A stretch of DNA of 64,000 nucleotides from Candidatus Saccharimonadota bacterium (GTDB lineage Bacteria; Patescibacteriota; Saccharimonadia; Saccharimonadales; Saccharimonadaceae), in assembly GCA_027312225.1 (NCBI GenBank), contig DAICXK010000003.1, positions 244-64,243 on the forward strand, written 5' to 3'. Below are positions 38,219 to 46,627 of this stretch, in pieces. Numbering within the stretch: the first letter of the stretch is position 1; every line of letters begins with the position of its first letter. A program made the translations under genes and the position numbers. The notes beneath the pieces were generated by a model, which saw only the letters and a program-made list of their open reading frames with translations, was not told the DNA's origin and made no database searches.

Positions 38219-39271
38219 ATGAACACACCTCTTCGTGGCGTGAATCTCGGTGGGTGGCTTGTCCTCGAACGGTGGATGACACCGCGCCTTTTTGCCGGCA
38301 CCGATGCCAAAGATGAATATTCATTCATGCAAACACCTGACGCCAAGGAAAAAATTAATAAACATCGCGACACATTTATTACCGAAGATGATTTTCGCTG
38401 GTTAGCCGACAACGGCTATAACGCGGTTCGAATTCCGATTGGGTATTGGATATTCGACGGCGACGATCCTTTTACGGCATGCATCGATCGGCTGGATTGG
38501 GCCGTCAAGGTGGCCACAAGATACAAGATTCGCGTCCTCATCTGCCTCCACGGCGCACCCGGCAGTCAAAACGGACATGATCACAGCGGGCGTATCGGCA
38601 AAGCGGAATGGTACCGCAATCCTGCATATCGTCAACAATCAATCGAGGTATTATCTGGCCTCGCCGCCAGATATAAAAACCAACCGACAGTGTGGGGAAT
38701 CGAGCTACTGAACGAACCAAACGCATGGCACAAGCCATGGGTCCTCAAACGGTTTTATCAGGACGCCTACCTGGCCATTCAATCTACCGGAAGAAAAGGA
38801 ATCGTGACCGTCTTTTCCGATGGTTTTATGCCCAAGTTTATGTCAGGTGCCCTCACGGCAACACCAAATTACCCCGTTATGATGGATACTCACTGGTATC
38901 ATTTCTTTATGCCACGTCTGCTACAACGACTGACGCCATTTCGCCTCTACCAATGGCGCCTGCGACGACGAGCATCGCTCCTTGCGCGCCTCAGCAAACA
39001 GCAACCAATTATTATGGGTGAATGGAGTGGAGTCATAGGGTCGGAGGCGCTCTCTCGGTATCAGACGGCACGCCACCAGACGCTTATGCAGGTACATCTA
39101 CGCGAACAACAGGCGTTGTTCTCACGCCTCGAGGGCTGGTTTTATTGGAGCTACAAAACCCAAGATCGAGGTATTTTTCATTTCCGATCGATGGTCGAAG
39201 ATGGCCATACCGAGCCACCATTTTCGCCTCTTGTCATCCCGGCTCGACTCGTGCATACTAAGGATAAGTAA
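38219..39271 (+). CDS. Glycoside hydrolase family 5 (exo-beta-1,3-glucanase-like)
   Basis: A 350-residue GH5 enzyme. The N-terminus RGVNLGGWLVLERWMTP is typical of the exo-1,3-glucanase subgroup. The acid/base is E166 in ELLNEPN and the nucleophile E268 in IMGEWSG; LHGAPGSQNGHDHSG is another subgroup hallmark. No signal peptide or membrane helix is visible, so it appears cytoplasmic or is exported by a non-classical route. GATACT lies 8 nt before ATG. It is divergent from the Ca2+-type ATPase and just upstream of a sensor kinase. Confidence 0.88.
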   Translation: MNTPLRGVNLGGWLVLERWMTPRLFAGTDAKDEYSFMQTPDAKEKINKHRDTFITEDDFRWLADNGYNAVRIPIGYWIFDGDDPFTACIDRLDWAVKVATRYKIRVLICLHGAPGSQNGHDHSGRIGKAEWYRNPAYRQQSIEVLSGLAARYKNQPTVWGIELLNEPNAWHKPWVLKRFYQDAYLAIQSTGRKGIVTVFSDGFMPKFMSGALTATPNYPVMMDTHWYHFFMPRLLQRLTPFRLYQWRLRRRASLLARLSKQQPIIMGEWSGVIGSEALSRYQTARHQTLMQVHLREQQALFSRLEGWFYWSYKTQDRGIFHFRSMVEDGHTEPPFSPLVIPARLVHTKDK

Positions 39272-39283
39272 TATTATGATAGG

Positions 39284-41371
39284 TTGACTTTAGGGGGCGC
39301 TATAAAACCGGTTGTCATTGACAGTTTCTGGTATCGACGCATCAACGAGGCGATTGCCTTTATGGCATTGTCTGTGTTTGCCCTGTATATGTGGTTTGGT
39401 TTTCTGAGCCCCCATAAACCACCCTACGAGATCCAGCTCGCGACGCTACTTGTCGCCATAGCCGCCGCCGCGTCAAGTATTGTCGCGCGTGCCATTGTCG
39501 ACGTAAAGGGAACGTTCATTCGAACCCTCATCAGTTATCTCCTCCTCGCAGCGACCGTGGCGCTTCTGCTATATGACACTTCCGGCATCTCATCACCATA
39601 TCTCTTCATGTGGACACTGGTTGCGGCGTTTGCCGGATTATTTGGTATCTGGAGCTCGGCACCCATTTTCCTCGTAGCCTGCGGATACCTTGCAGTGCTA
39701 CTTATCGGCGGGACTGTCGAGCAAGCTGCCATCGCACCAACGGTCCTGATTGTCACCGTACCAATTGTCTTCAGTATCATCGTGTGGTCTCATATCAATC
39801 AAGTATCGTACCTCAAACAAGAGCGGGACCCTGCCGCATATAAACAGCTGTCAAATGAGCTCAGCGACCTTGCCAACGAATCTTCAGAGGTTGTTATCAA
39901 CGCCATCGGCGACGGAGTGCTTGCAATTGACAGCCAGGGTATTATCCAGCTTATCAATCCGGCTGCGCAATCAATCCTGGGATGGACCAAGCATGACGCG
40001 CTGACGTTGCAATACCAGTCAGTTCTAAAGCTCACTGGTGAAGACGACAAACAACTCCCTGATACAATGGAGCCTATCAAACAAGCCCTCAACATGACAC
40101 AGGAGATTCGTTCAAACCACCTGCAGGCCGAAACAAAGAGCGGCAAGAAACTATCCATCTCACTCGTTGCATCACCCCTTGGGCCTGCCGGTAGTGGGGT
40201 CATCGCCGTATTTAGGGACGTCACAAAAGAGCGCGCCGAAGAGCGCGAGCAAGCCGAATTTATTAGTACCGCTAGCCACGAAATGCGGACGCCAGTTGCC
40301 AGTATCGAAGGCTACCTTGGCCTTGCTCTTAACCCTGCGACAGCCACGATTGACGACAAGGCGCGTGACTTTATCAACAAAGCCCACGAGTCCGCCCAAC
40401 ACCTTGGCCGCCTCTTCCAGGACCTTCTTGATGTTTCAAAAGCAGAGGATGGGCGTCTCTCAAACAACCCGACCGTCATTGACATTGTCGAGTTTACAGG
40501 CGATGTCGTCGAGGGCCTCCAGCAAAAGGCCTCCGACAAAGGCCTCCAGCTTACCTTTAAGCCTGGACCCAGCAAGAGAGAGAAGGGCGAACGTCGTCTC
40601 AGTCCGGTGTATCACGTCAACGTCGACAAGGATCATATCCGCGAAATCATTAATAACTTGACCGAGAACGCCATTAAATACACCCCCAGCGGTGAGGTAT
40701 CTATCGATATTACGGGCGACAACGAACATATTACGATCAGTGTTACCGACAGCGGCATTGGTATTCCTGCCGAAGACCTCTCGCACCTGTTCCAGAAGTT
40801 TTATCGTGTCGACAATACCGACACGCGCGAAATCGGAGGCACCGGTCTTGGCCTCTACTTGTGCCGTCGTCTCGCTGAAACAATCGGTGGGCGTGTTTGG
40901 GCAGAGAGCACTTATAAAAAGGGAAGTACCTTCTTTGTCCAGCTGCCTCGGCTTGATTCTATGCAGGCAAAACGACTTCTCAAGGAGCAAGCTGACGCAG
41001 AGGAAGAAAAAAAAGCCAGGGCCGAACAAGCTACAAGAGACGAAGATGCGTCAGTACCAACACCAGCCGCGCCTCAGCCAGTAGCACCTATTACGCCTGC
41101 TACTATGCCAGAGCCCGTCGCGGTTGCACCGGCAGCCCCCGCAGTACCTGTCCCTGTTCAGCCAGCTGCCACGACAATGCCAGCACCTGTCGCTCAACCA
41201 ATACCCCAGTCAGCACCTCAGCCAGTAGCACCCGCTGTCATGCAGCCTGTCACCCCCGCAGCACCAACGGCACCAATGCGAGCCAATATACCCCTATCGC
41301 ATATCGAACAAAATCCGGCTGCTTTTACCACACCAAGGGATGGAAATGTCAACATTCCACCTCGAAATTGA
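39284..41371 (+). CDS. Multi-pass PAS sensor histidine kinase with Pro/Ala-rich tail
   Basis: A 695-residue kinase. About six hydrophobic helices (~20-170) form a membrane domain, followed by a PAS domain (~195-310; NAIGDGVLAIDSQGIIQLIN), an H-box STASHEMRTPVASIEGYL (H332) and N/G boxes NNLTENAIKY, VTDSGIGIP and GGTGLGLYL. The last ~115 residues are a Pro/Ala/Val-rich linker-like tail. TTG 39284 is taken as start because TATTAT/TATGAT lies just upstream and the first helix follows; the next ATG would cut into it. Pairs with the regulator at 41430. Confidence 0.88.
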   Translation: MTLGGAIKPVVIDSFWYRRINEAIAFMALSVFALYMWFGFLSPHKPPYEIQLATLLVAIAAAASSIVARAIVDVKGTFIRTLISYLLLAATVALLLYDTSGISSPYLFMWTLVAAFAGLFGIWSSAPIFLVACGYLAVLLIGGTVEQAAIAPTVLIVTVPIVFSIIVWSHINQVSYLKQERDPAAYKQLSNELSDLANESSEVVINAIGDGVLAIDSQGIIQLINPAAQSILGWTKHDALTLQYQSVLKLTGEDDKQLPDTMEPIKQALNMTQEIRSNHLQAETKSGKKLSISLVASPLGPAGSGVIAVFRDVTKERAEEREQAEFISTASHEMRTPVASIEGYLGLALNPATATIDDKARDFINKAHESAQHLGRLFQDLLDVSKAEDGRLSNNPTVIDIVEFTGDVVEGLQQKASDKGLQLTFKPGPSKREKGERRLSPVYHVNVDKDHIREIINNLTENAIKYTPSGEVSIDITGDNEHITISVTDSGIGIPAEDLSHLFQKFYRVDNTDTREIGGTGLGLYLCRRLAETIGGRVWAESTYKKGSTFFVQLPRLDSMQAKRLLKEQADAEEEKKARAEQATRDEDASVPTPAAPQPVAPITPATMPEPVAVAPAAPAVPVPVQPAATTMPAPVAQPIPQSAPQPVAPAVMQPVTPAAPTAPMRANIPLSHIEQNPAAFTTPRDGNVNIPPRN

Positions 41372-41429
41372 TAATAAACATGAGGACTATGGTATTTTTA
41401 AAATGCTTTGGGTACAATAAGGGATAGTT

Positions 41430-42332
41430 ATGACAAAGATTCTATTAGTTGAGGATGATAAGAGCTTACGAGAGATTTATGGCGTCAGGTTGCTCGCCGA
41501 GGGATACGACATCGTATCGGCTGGCGACGGTGAAGAAGCTCTCGCTATGGCCATCAAAGAACGCCCCCAACTCATCGTCAGCGACGTCATGATGCCAAAG
41601 ATTAGCGGCTTTGACATGCTCGATATCCTCCGCAGCACCACCGAGACAAAAGACATCAAGGTTATTATGATGACCGCCTTGTCCTCAGAAGATCAGCGCC
41701 TCCGCGGTGAACAGCTCGGCGCCGATCGCTATCTCGTAAAGTCCCAGGTCGGTATTGAAGATGTTGTTCGAACCGTCCATGATGTCCTTGGCGATATTCC
41801 ATCGGCCACACCAACACCTCAGCAAACGTTCGGCACCCCAGCGCCATCTGCCGTAGCGCGGCCTACGACACCGACCGTGCCTCCTCGTCCAACCGAAACA
41901 CCTGTCGCAGCACCTGTTGCGCCACAGCCCGCGCCCGCACCTGTCGCGCCGCCAGCAGCACCTGCGCCCGCACCGACCCCCCAGCCAGTTGCGCCTCCGG
42001 TACCTCCCGTACCTACACCCGCGCAACCAGCCCCCATACCAACACCACCAGCACAAGGGTCAACAACCGTATCAATGGCACCCGTACAGCCCGATCCGGC
42101 CGCAAGTCAGCTACCCCAACCAACCGCTCCATTCTCTGGCCAGCGTCCTGCAAGCCTTGGCGAACGAGTCATTCACCCAATTGACGATCCTGCACCGGCA
42201 GCAGATGTAGCCAGTCTTATCGCGCAAGAACTTGGCGATCCTGCCATCGTTCCCGCGCCTCCGATACCTCCCGTACCAGAGATGCCGCCAGTGGCGAATC
42301 CGTTCCAGGCTCCTCCTGCGCCAGGACAGTAG
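41430..42332 (+). CDS. Response regulator with long Pro/Ala-rich C-terminus
   Basis: A 300-residue protein. The receiver domain (1-125) has VEDDK, phosphorylated D52 in VSDVMMPK, and the late Lys in LVKSQ. The remaining ~170 residues are dominated by Pro, Ala, Thr and Val in PxAPxP-like repeats, with a short more ordered end. There is no DNA-binding domain. The kinase upstream has a compositionally similar tail. TACAAT ends 11 nt before the ATG. Confidence 0.88.
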   Translation: MTKILLVEDDKSLREIYGVRLLAEGYDIVSAGDGEEALAMAIKERPQLIVSDVMMPKISGFDMLDILRSTTETKDIKVIMMTALSSEDQRLRGEQLGADRYLVKSQVGIEDVVRTVHDVLGDIPSATPTPQQTFGTPAPSAVARPTTPTVPPRPTETPVAAPVAPQPAPAPVAPPAAPAPAPTPQPVAPPVPPVPTPAQPAPIPTPPAQGSTTVSMAPVQPDPAASQLPQPTAPFSGQRPASLGERVIHPIDDPAPAADVASLIAQELGDPAIVPAPPIPPVPEMPPVANPFQAPPAPGQ

Positions 42333-42358
42333 ACTGCGGCGTGATACACTAGGAAAGT

Positions 42359-43051
42359 ATGGACACACCGTCTCTTGAACGCCTTAATAAGTTCCTCGCC
42401 TTACAGTTAGGGATTTCTCGTCGCGCCGCAGACGAGCTCATCGAGAAGGGGGACGTCACCATAAACTCTCATGTCGCGACGTTAGGTGCGCGTTTTTCGC
42501 CCACCGACATTATTGCCGTCAGGGGAACACCCCTCGCAGCCACAACCCCATACCAATATTTTTTATTTCATAAACCCGCAGGCTACGTCTGCTCACGTCG
42601 CCAGCAAGGTGACACGCCAACCATATATTCACTGCTTCCTCACGCGCTTCATCATCTCAAGCCTGTCGGGCGACTCGATAAAGATAGTTCGGGCCTATTA
42701 GTCCTGACAAATGACGGTGACTTCGCTCACCAGATGACCCATCCGTCCTACCACAAGCAAAAAACCTATTTCGTAACACTTGATCACGACCTCGAGCCCT
42801 TGCATCAACAAATGGTAAGTGACTTTGGCGTGCAGCTCGAAGATGGCACCAGCAAGTTGCTCTTAACACGAGAATCCGAGTCGAGTCGGCGGCATTGGCG
42901 CATCGACATGCACGAAGGGCGCAACCGCCAGATTCGCCGCACCTTTGCCGCACTCGGGTATACTGTCACACAGCTCCACCGCACTACCTTCGGTAACTAT
43001 TCACTGGGTGATATAAAGCCCGGGGCATACAAAAGTATTGATATATCGTAA
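42359..43051 (+). CDS. 16S/23S rRNA pseudouridine synthase (RsuA/RluB family)
   Basis: A 230-residue protein. An S4 RNA-binding domain (~5-60, RLNKFLALQLGISRRAADELI) is followed by the catalytic domain with GRLDKDSSGLLVLTNDG, which contains the nucleophilic Asp, and a C-terminal GRNRQIRRTFAALG motif typical of RsuA/RluB/RluE. It isomerises a specific rRNA uridine; the target site cannot be told. TACACT (extended) ends 8 nt before the ATG. It is the first gene of a translation-related run with der and pth. Confidence 0.92.
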   Translation: MDTPSLERLNKFLALQLGISRRAADELIEKGDVTINSHVATLGARFSPTDIIAVRGTPLAATTPYQYFLFHKPAGYVCSRRQQGDTPTIYSLLPHALHHLKPVGRLDKDSSGLLVLTNDGDFAHQMTHPSYHKQKTYFVTLDHDLEPLHQQMVSDFGVQLEDGTSKLLLTRESESSRRHWRIDMHEGRNRQIRRTFAALGYTVTQLHRTTFGNYSLGDIKPGAYKSIDIS

Positions 43052-43120
43052 TTGATATATTGGCCAGATCCCCCTTATGCTCGCAAAATCTCTCTACCTC
43101 TGATATAATTGCCTAAAGTT

Positions 43121-44533
43121 ATGGCTTCTAAATTACCTACTGTTGCAATCATTGGCCAAGCGAACGTCGGCAAGAGTTCGCTGTTTAATCGTATGGTCCG
43201 TGCACAGCAAGCAATCGTTGCCCGCGAGGCAGGTACTACCCGTGACAACGTCCTTGGTCGCGTAGAACACCAGTATCATCAGTTCTGGCTCGTCGATACC
43301 GCTGGTCTAAAGGACCCTAACGACGAGTTTGAGGCCTCCATTCAAGAGCAAATTACTGAAGCCGCGGATGCTGCCGACGTTATCCTGGTCACTGTTGATG
43401 GCACGCAGTATGTGAGTGACCATGACCGTTTTGTCGCTAAAAAAGCCCTGCGCAGTAAAAAACCTGTCATTCTCCTCATCAACAAGAGCGACATCAAGGG
43501 CAGTCTGCCTGATGATGAATTCAAACGTCTTGGCATCAAGACCATGATCCGTACCAGCGCCGAACATAACCGCGGCATCCTGTCGGTACTCGACCACATT
43601 GTCAAACTCATCCCCGCCAAACACGAAGACGTACCCGATGAAACACTGCGCATCGCCCTCATTGGCCGTCCTAACGTCGGCAAATCATACTTATTCAACA
43701 CGTTGGCCGGCAAGCAACAGGCACTGGTGGCCAATATCGCTGGGACGACGCGTGACGTCAACCGCGTTGCCGTTCGCTATGGTGGCCGTGACATTGAGAT
43801 TCTCGACACGGCCGGCATGCGCAAACCTGGCAAGCAAGAGGTTGGCATCGAAAAGTTCTCTGTCCTACGCACCCTTCAGGCGATCGAAGAAGCCGACGTT
43901 TGTTTCTTGCTTATGGACGTCAACGAGCTCAATACCGCACTCGACCAACGCCTTGCAGGCATCATCGACGAGGCAGGCAAGGGCATGGCAATCGTCGTCA
44001 GCAAATGGGACAGCGTCGAAGGCAAGGACGCCTACACACGTGACGCGCTGGCACCGAAAATTGCGCATTTCTTTAATTTCGTCCCATGGGCGCCGCTTAT
44101 TTTTACCAGTAGTGTGACTGGTCAAAATGTCACCAAGCTGTTTGACCTGGCGCTTGATATCGATGCCCGCCGCAAGCAAACCACCAAGACACGCGTACTG
44201 AATGATCTCCTCCAGCGAGCAATCCAGCGCCATCCGCCAGCAGGCCTCAAAAACACGCACCCGAAACTGCGCTACATGGTACAGACCGACACGACACCGC
44301 CATGGTTTGTGATTCACGGCAGCAACCTCAAATTTGTCCACTGGTCATACAAACGCTACCTCGAACGGCTACTACGCGAAACCTACAATTACGCAGGGAC
44401 GCCAATCAAATTTAGTTTTATCGACGAGAAACAAGTCAAAAGCAACAAAGAACGCGTGCGTCAAGGTAAGGCCCCGGTAACAAAGGCATACAAGAAAGCA
44501 AAAGACGCCGAAGAATCCCCAGAAAAGAGATGA
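43121..44533 (+). CDS. der: Ribosome-assembly GTPase Der (EngA)
   Basis: A 470-residue protein with two tandem GTPase domains and a C-terminal KH-like domain. The P-loops are GQANVGKSS and GRPNVGKSY, with DTAG and NKSD in domain 1 and DTAGM and SKWD in domain 2. It acts in 50S subunit maturation. TATAAT (43104-43109) ends 11 nt before ATG 43121; an upstream in-frame TTG was rejected. The stop overlaps the pth start as ATGA, implying translational coupling. Confidence 0.95.
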   Translation: MASKLPTVAIIGQANVGKSSLFNRMVRAQQAIVAREAGTTRDNVLGRVEHQYHQFWLVDTAGLKDPNDEFEASIQEQITEAADAADVILVTVDGTQYVSDHDRFVAKKALRSKKPVILLINKSDIKGSLPDDEFKRLGIKTMIRTSAEHNRGILSVLDHIVKLIPAKHEDVPDETLRIALIGRPNVGKSYLFNTLAGKQQALVANIAGTTRDVNRVAVRYGGRDIEILDTAGMRKPGKQEVGIEKFSVLRTLQAIEEADVCFLLMDVNELNTALDQRLAGIIDEAGKGMAIVVSKWDSVEGKDAYTRDALAPKIAHFFNFVPWAPLIFTSSVTGQNVTKLFDLALDIDARRKQTTKTRVLNDLLQRAIQRHPPAGLKNTHPKLRYMVQTDTTPPWFVIHGSNLKFVHWSYKRYLERLLRETYNYAGTPIKFSFIDEKQVKSNKERVRQGKAPVTKAYKKAKDAEESPEKR

Positions 44534-45096
44534 AAATAATCCTCGCCCAAGGCAATCCTGGCGCCCAGTACGCCGCCACCCGCCACAATATTGGCTGGAT
44601 GATTCTTGATGCCTATGCCGCGGCCAGCAGTGTCAAGTTCAAGCCTGAGAAAAGGTTTGCCGCCCTCGTCGCCATGGTAATGATTGACGAAGAGAAAGTC
44701 CTACTGGTCAAGCCAACAACATTCTATAACGAAACAGGGCGCAGTGCGCAGGCACTAATAGATTTTTACAAACTCGACCCCGCACGCGATCTACTGGTCA
44801 TTCATGATGATCTATCGTTGCCACTGGGGACTATTCGTATTCGCGACAAGGGCAGTGATGCCGGTAACAACGGTATCAAGAGCATATCCTCACATCTTGG
44901 ACCAGAATACCAACGGATTCGTGTTGGAATAGGAGATGAGAAGCGCGAGAGGCAGCCTGATGCCGATTTTGTTTTGTCACGTATGCCCGCCGACACCATC
45001 ACCTTTACAAAAGAAAAAATCGCTCCTGTCGTCATAGAAGCGATCGCTCAGTTCTGCCGCGGGACACTACCTATCACCAGTCAACAAGTAGAATAA
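44530..45096 (+). CDS. pth: Peptidyl-tRNA hydrolase
   Basis: A 188-residue enzyme that recycles peptidyl-tRNA released from ribosomes. The family signature is visible as GNPGAQYAATRHNIGW (with the catalytic His) and VKPTTFYNETGRS, then HDDLSLPLGTIRI and NNGIKSISSHLG. Its ATG overlaps the der stop. It ends just before the GC-rich terminator hairpin of the opposite-strand cassette. Confidence 0.95.
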   Translation: MKIILAQGNPGAQYAATRHNIGWMILDAYAAASSVKFKPEKRFAALVAMVMIDEEKVLLVKPTTFYNETGRSAQALIDFYKLDPARDLLVIHDDLSLPLGTIRIRDKGSDAGNNGIKSISSHLGPEYQRIRVGIGDEKRERQPDADFVLSRMPADTITFTKEKIAPVVIEAIAQFCRGTLPITSQQVE

Positions 45097-45117
45097 AACT
45101 ATTTCATATTAAAAGAG

Positions 45118-45158
45118 GTCGCGTGAGGGGAGGGCGGGTGCCTCTCCCCTCACGCGAC
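45118..45158 (-). terminator. GC-rich terminator of cassette 45166-45555
   Basis: A perfect 15-bp stem (GTCGCGTGAGGGGAG and its complement) with an 11-nt loop, 7 nt after the cassette stop. On the minus strand it is followed by CTCTTTTAAT. It may also stop transcription from pth. Confidence 0.85.
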
Positions 45159-45165
45159 ATACCCC

Positions 45166-45555
45166 TCAGTGGTGCACGAACCGCGAATCATGCGCCTCGT
45201 CGGCCTCCTCGTCGGACTGCTTCGCCATCTTGCGCGTGTCGCGCTTGTAGCGCCAGGCCTGCAGCGAACGGGACCACGACTCGTGGAAGACCGCCGCGAT
45301 CAGCAGCAGCACGCCCGTGGCGCCGACCAGGCCCAGCACCGTCATGATGACGCTCGAACCCGCGACCAGTGCTGATGCCGTCACCGACATGTACGTCGCC
45401 AGCATCAGCGTGACGAACAGCAGGATGAGGGTGAGGCCGAGGTCCATCAGTCGTCGGCCGATCTTGCCATCCCGGATGGGGCGATAGGATCGGACGAAGG
45501 TGACGAGGGTTGCGAGGATGAGTGCCGCCAGGGCGGCGTAACCGAGATAAGTCAT
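45166..45555 (-). CDS. Unrecognised 129-aa membrane protein (GC-rich cassette)
   Basis: A 129-residue protein with three to four hydrophobic helices (about 3-21, 38-58, 60-80 and 82-100) and a charged tail with Lys, Glu, Asp and two terminal His. No family recognised. The start ATG 45555 follows a GGAAGGAG Shine-Dalgarno; the frame is open further upstream, but into the leader. Codons are GC-ending. It has a consensus promoter and a terminator at the stop, and is divergent from another cassette (45738). Confidence 0.78.
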   Translation of the reverse strand: MTYLGYAALAALILATLVTFVRSYRPIRDGKIGRRLMDLGLTLILLFVTLMLATYMSVTASALVAGSSVIMTVLGLVGATGVLLLIAAVFHESWSRSLQAWRYKRDTRKMAKQSDEEADEAHDSRFVHH

Positions 45556-45580
45556 TTCTGACTCCTTCCGATGGGGTACA

Positions 45581-45594
45581 CGTGCGACTGCACG
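45581..45594 (-). promoter_or_regulatory. 5' stem-loop of cassette mRNA 45166-45555
   Basis: CGTGC-AGTC-GCACG on the minus strand, 5 bp, within a few bases of the predicted transcription start (about 45597). Confidence 0.5.
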
Positions 45595-45603
45595 ATAGTA
45601 TAT

Positions 45604-45632
45604 ATTATACATAAGTTTATTTATTTTGTCAA
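45604..45632 (-). promoter_or_regulatory. Consensus sigma70 promoter of cassette 45166-45555
   Basis: On the minus strand, perfect TTGACA (45627-45632), a 17-bp spacer and perfect TATAAT (45604-45609). It overlaps the divergent unit's upstream region, whose extended -10 TGATACACT is at 45640-45648. Confidence 0.85.
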
Positions 45633-45660
45633 TGTTCTGTGATACACTACCTCTAATTCT

Positions 45661-45687
45661 GTCGAGCGGCGACGGATGTCGCTTGAC
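45661..45687 (+). promoter_or_regulatory. 5' stem-loop of cassette mRNA 45738-46199
   Basis: GTCGA/TTGAC (one G-U) plus GCGAC/GTCGC around a GGAT loop, with a 3-nt bulge. It starts a few bases after the expected transcription start from the -10 at 45643-45648. Confidence 0.5.
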
Positions 45688-45737
45688 CCACCACCACTCC
45701 GGAGTCGGAGCTTGAAAAGAAAGCAGGTGATAGCCAT

Positions 45738-46199
45738 ATGACTATCGAAGAAGGTGGACCGATGTCCGCCCGCGAAGAACGCTGGGACCGCATCGAGTTC
45801 ACGACAAGACAGCACGTGCCGTTCCCCAACGAACCCTTCCATCCGCGCAGCATCACCGCGAGGATACGAATCTGGCCGAGGCTGCCGTTCACGCAATCCG
45901 TCCGGCTCAGCCCGGTCGCATTCGTGCCTCACATCAGCGGCTTCGACATGATGGGGATCATCTCGATGATGGGCAGTATGAGCCCCTACCTCTACCTCGA
46001 CCCAGACCGACGTCTCGTGCGGAAGGTTCTGACAGCAAGAGGGTGCTACCGGTACGAGTACGTAACCGACCCATTCTCGATCACGGATGAGGACATCGCG
46101 CGTCTTGAGATCGGTATCCAAGGAAACAACGACCTCCTGGATGCCGAGTACGACAAGGCCCGCGACGCCATCCTGGCCGACCTCGGATACCCCACCTGA
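45738..46199 (+). CDS. Unrecognised 153-aa cassette protein
   Basis: A soluble 153-residue protein with mixed alpha/beta composition, a Met-rich turn in the middle (MMGIISMMGSM) and an acidic helical C-terminus (ITDEDIARLEIGIQGNN). No family recognised. The ATG follows AGGTGAT at normal Shine-Dalgarno spacing. An internal ATG (MSAREER) 27 nt on is an alternative. Codons are GC-ending. It forms a divergent pair with the membrane-protein cassette at 45166 and ends 13 nt before its own terminator. Confidence 0.75.
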   Translation: MTIEEGGPMSAREERWDRIEFTTRQHVPFPNEPFHPRSITARIRIWPRLPFTQSVRLSPVAFVPHISGFDMMGIISMMGSMSPYLYLDPDRRLVRKVLTARGCYRYEYVTDPFSITDEDIARLEIGIQGNNDLLDAEYDKARDAILADLGYPT

Positions 46200-46212
46200 C
46201 CCCTCTCAAGCT

Positions 46213-46243
46213 CCGAGCCCCGACCAACACGGTCGGGGCTCGG
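46213..46243 (+). terminator. GC-rich terminator of cassette 45738-46199
   Basis: A perfect 13-bp stem (CCGAGCCCCGACC and its complement) with a 5-nt loop (AACAC), followed by TTCACACTTTATT. Confidence 0.8.
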
Positions 46244-46260
46244 TTCACACTTTATTGCCA

Positions 46261-46300
46261 AATAAAAAACGGCCAGGTAAGGGTGGGCATCACCTGGCCG
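46261..46300 (-). terminator. Terminator of the candidate ncRNA
   Basis: A 9-bp stem CGGCCAGGT/ACCTGGCCG with a 13-nt loop, followed on the minus strand by six T. Strong rho-independent shape. Confidence 0.85.
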
Positions 46301-46572
46301 CATTTTACCCTTCAACCCACCCCAGACGAAGCACTCAAGACCCAAACTCCACGTAGGGTGGTGCCTGAAGATTCACTACTGAATAGTCGTCTTTGAACGG
46401 GACCTACTCTCGGGGGTCGAAAATAGGGGTTAAAGGGATTAGTATGCATGCAATGTTTTTTTGCGGCCGCGTGGAGGGTAGAATACGAGACCACCATTGC
46501 ATACAACCTAACATAATAGTTAGAATAGGGGGTATAAGGTGCGTTTGATTAACCTCGCTGATCAATCAATCG
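46262..46572 (-). ncRNA. Candidate ~310-nt structured non-coding RNA
   Basis: A minus-strand transcription unit with a good promoter and a strong terminator but no convincing gene. Predicted pairings include an 11-bp long-range stem (CCCTTTAACCC with GGGTTGAAGGG, one G-U), ATGCAATG with CATTGCAT and a GTGG/CCAC pair inside it, and ACCACCC with GGGTGGG near the 3' end. I find no match to the tmRNA, RNase P, SRP or 6S signatures that I know. A 64-codon ORF (46312-46506) lies inside, with its stop 12 nt before the terminator. Its composition looks random and it has no clear Shine-Dalgarno, so an RNA function is more likely; a small-protein cassette is the alternative. Confidence 0.6.
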
Positions 46573-46578
46573 TTTCTT

Positions 46579-46607
46579 ATATTAGCACGTACTTGACTTT
46601 ATGTCAA
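46579..46607 (-). promoter_or_regulatory. Promoter of the candidate ncRNA
   Basis: On the minus strand, perfect TTGACA (46602-46607), a 17-bp spacer and TAATAT (46579-46584). It lies head-to-head with the start of dprA. Confidence 0.75.
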
Positions 46608-46627
46608 CACTTTTTGACACAAATTCT

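Noticed and set aside
41685-42056. A Cys/Gly/Trp/Arg-rich ORF antisense to the response regulator tail
   Set aside because: It is the complement of Pro/Ala-rich codons; the sense strand encodes the continuous regulator protein.
46312-46506. A 64-codon ORF within the candidate ncRNA
   Set aside because: No clear Shine-Dalgarno or leaderless start, and random-looking composition. The nearness of its stop to the terminator keeps it as an alternative only.
46262-46572. tmRNA or RNase P RNA identity for the minus-strand RNA
   Set aside because: No tRNA-like ends, tag ORF or T-loop for tmRNA; no P4 helix consensus (GAGGAAAGTCC) for RNase P.
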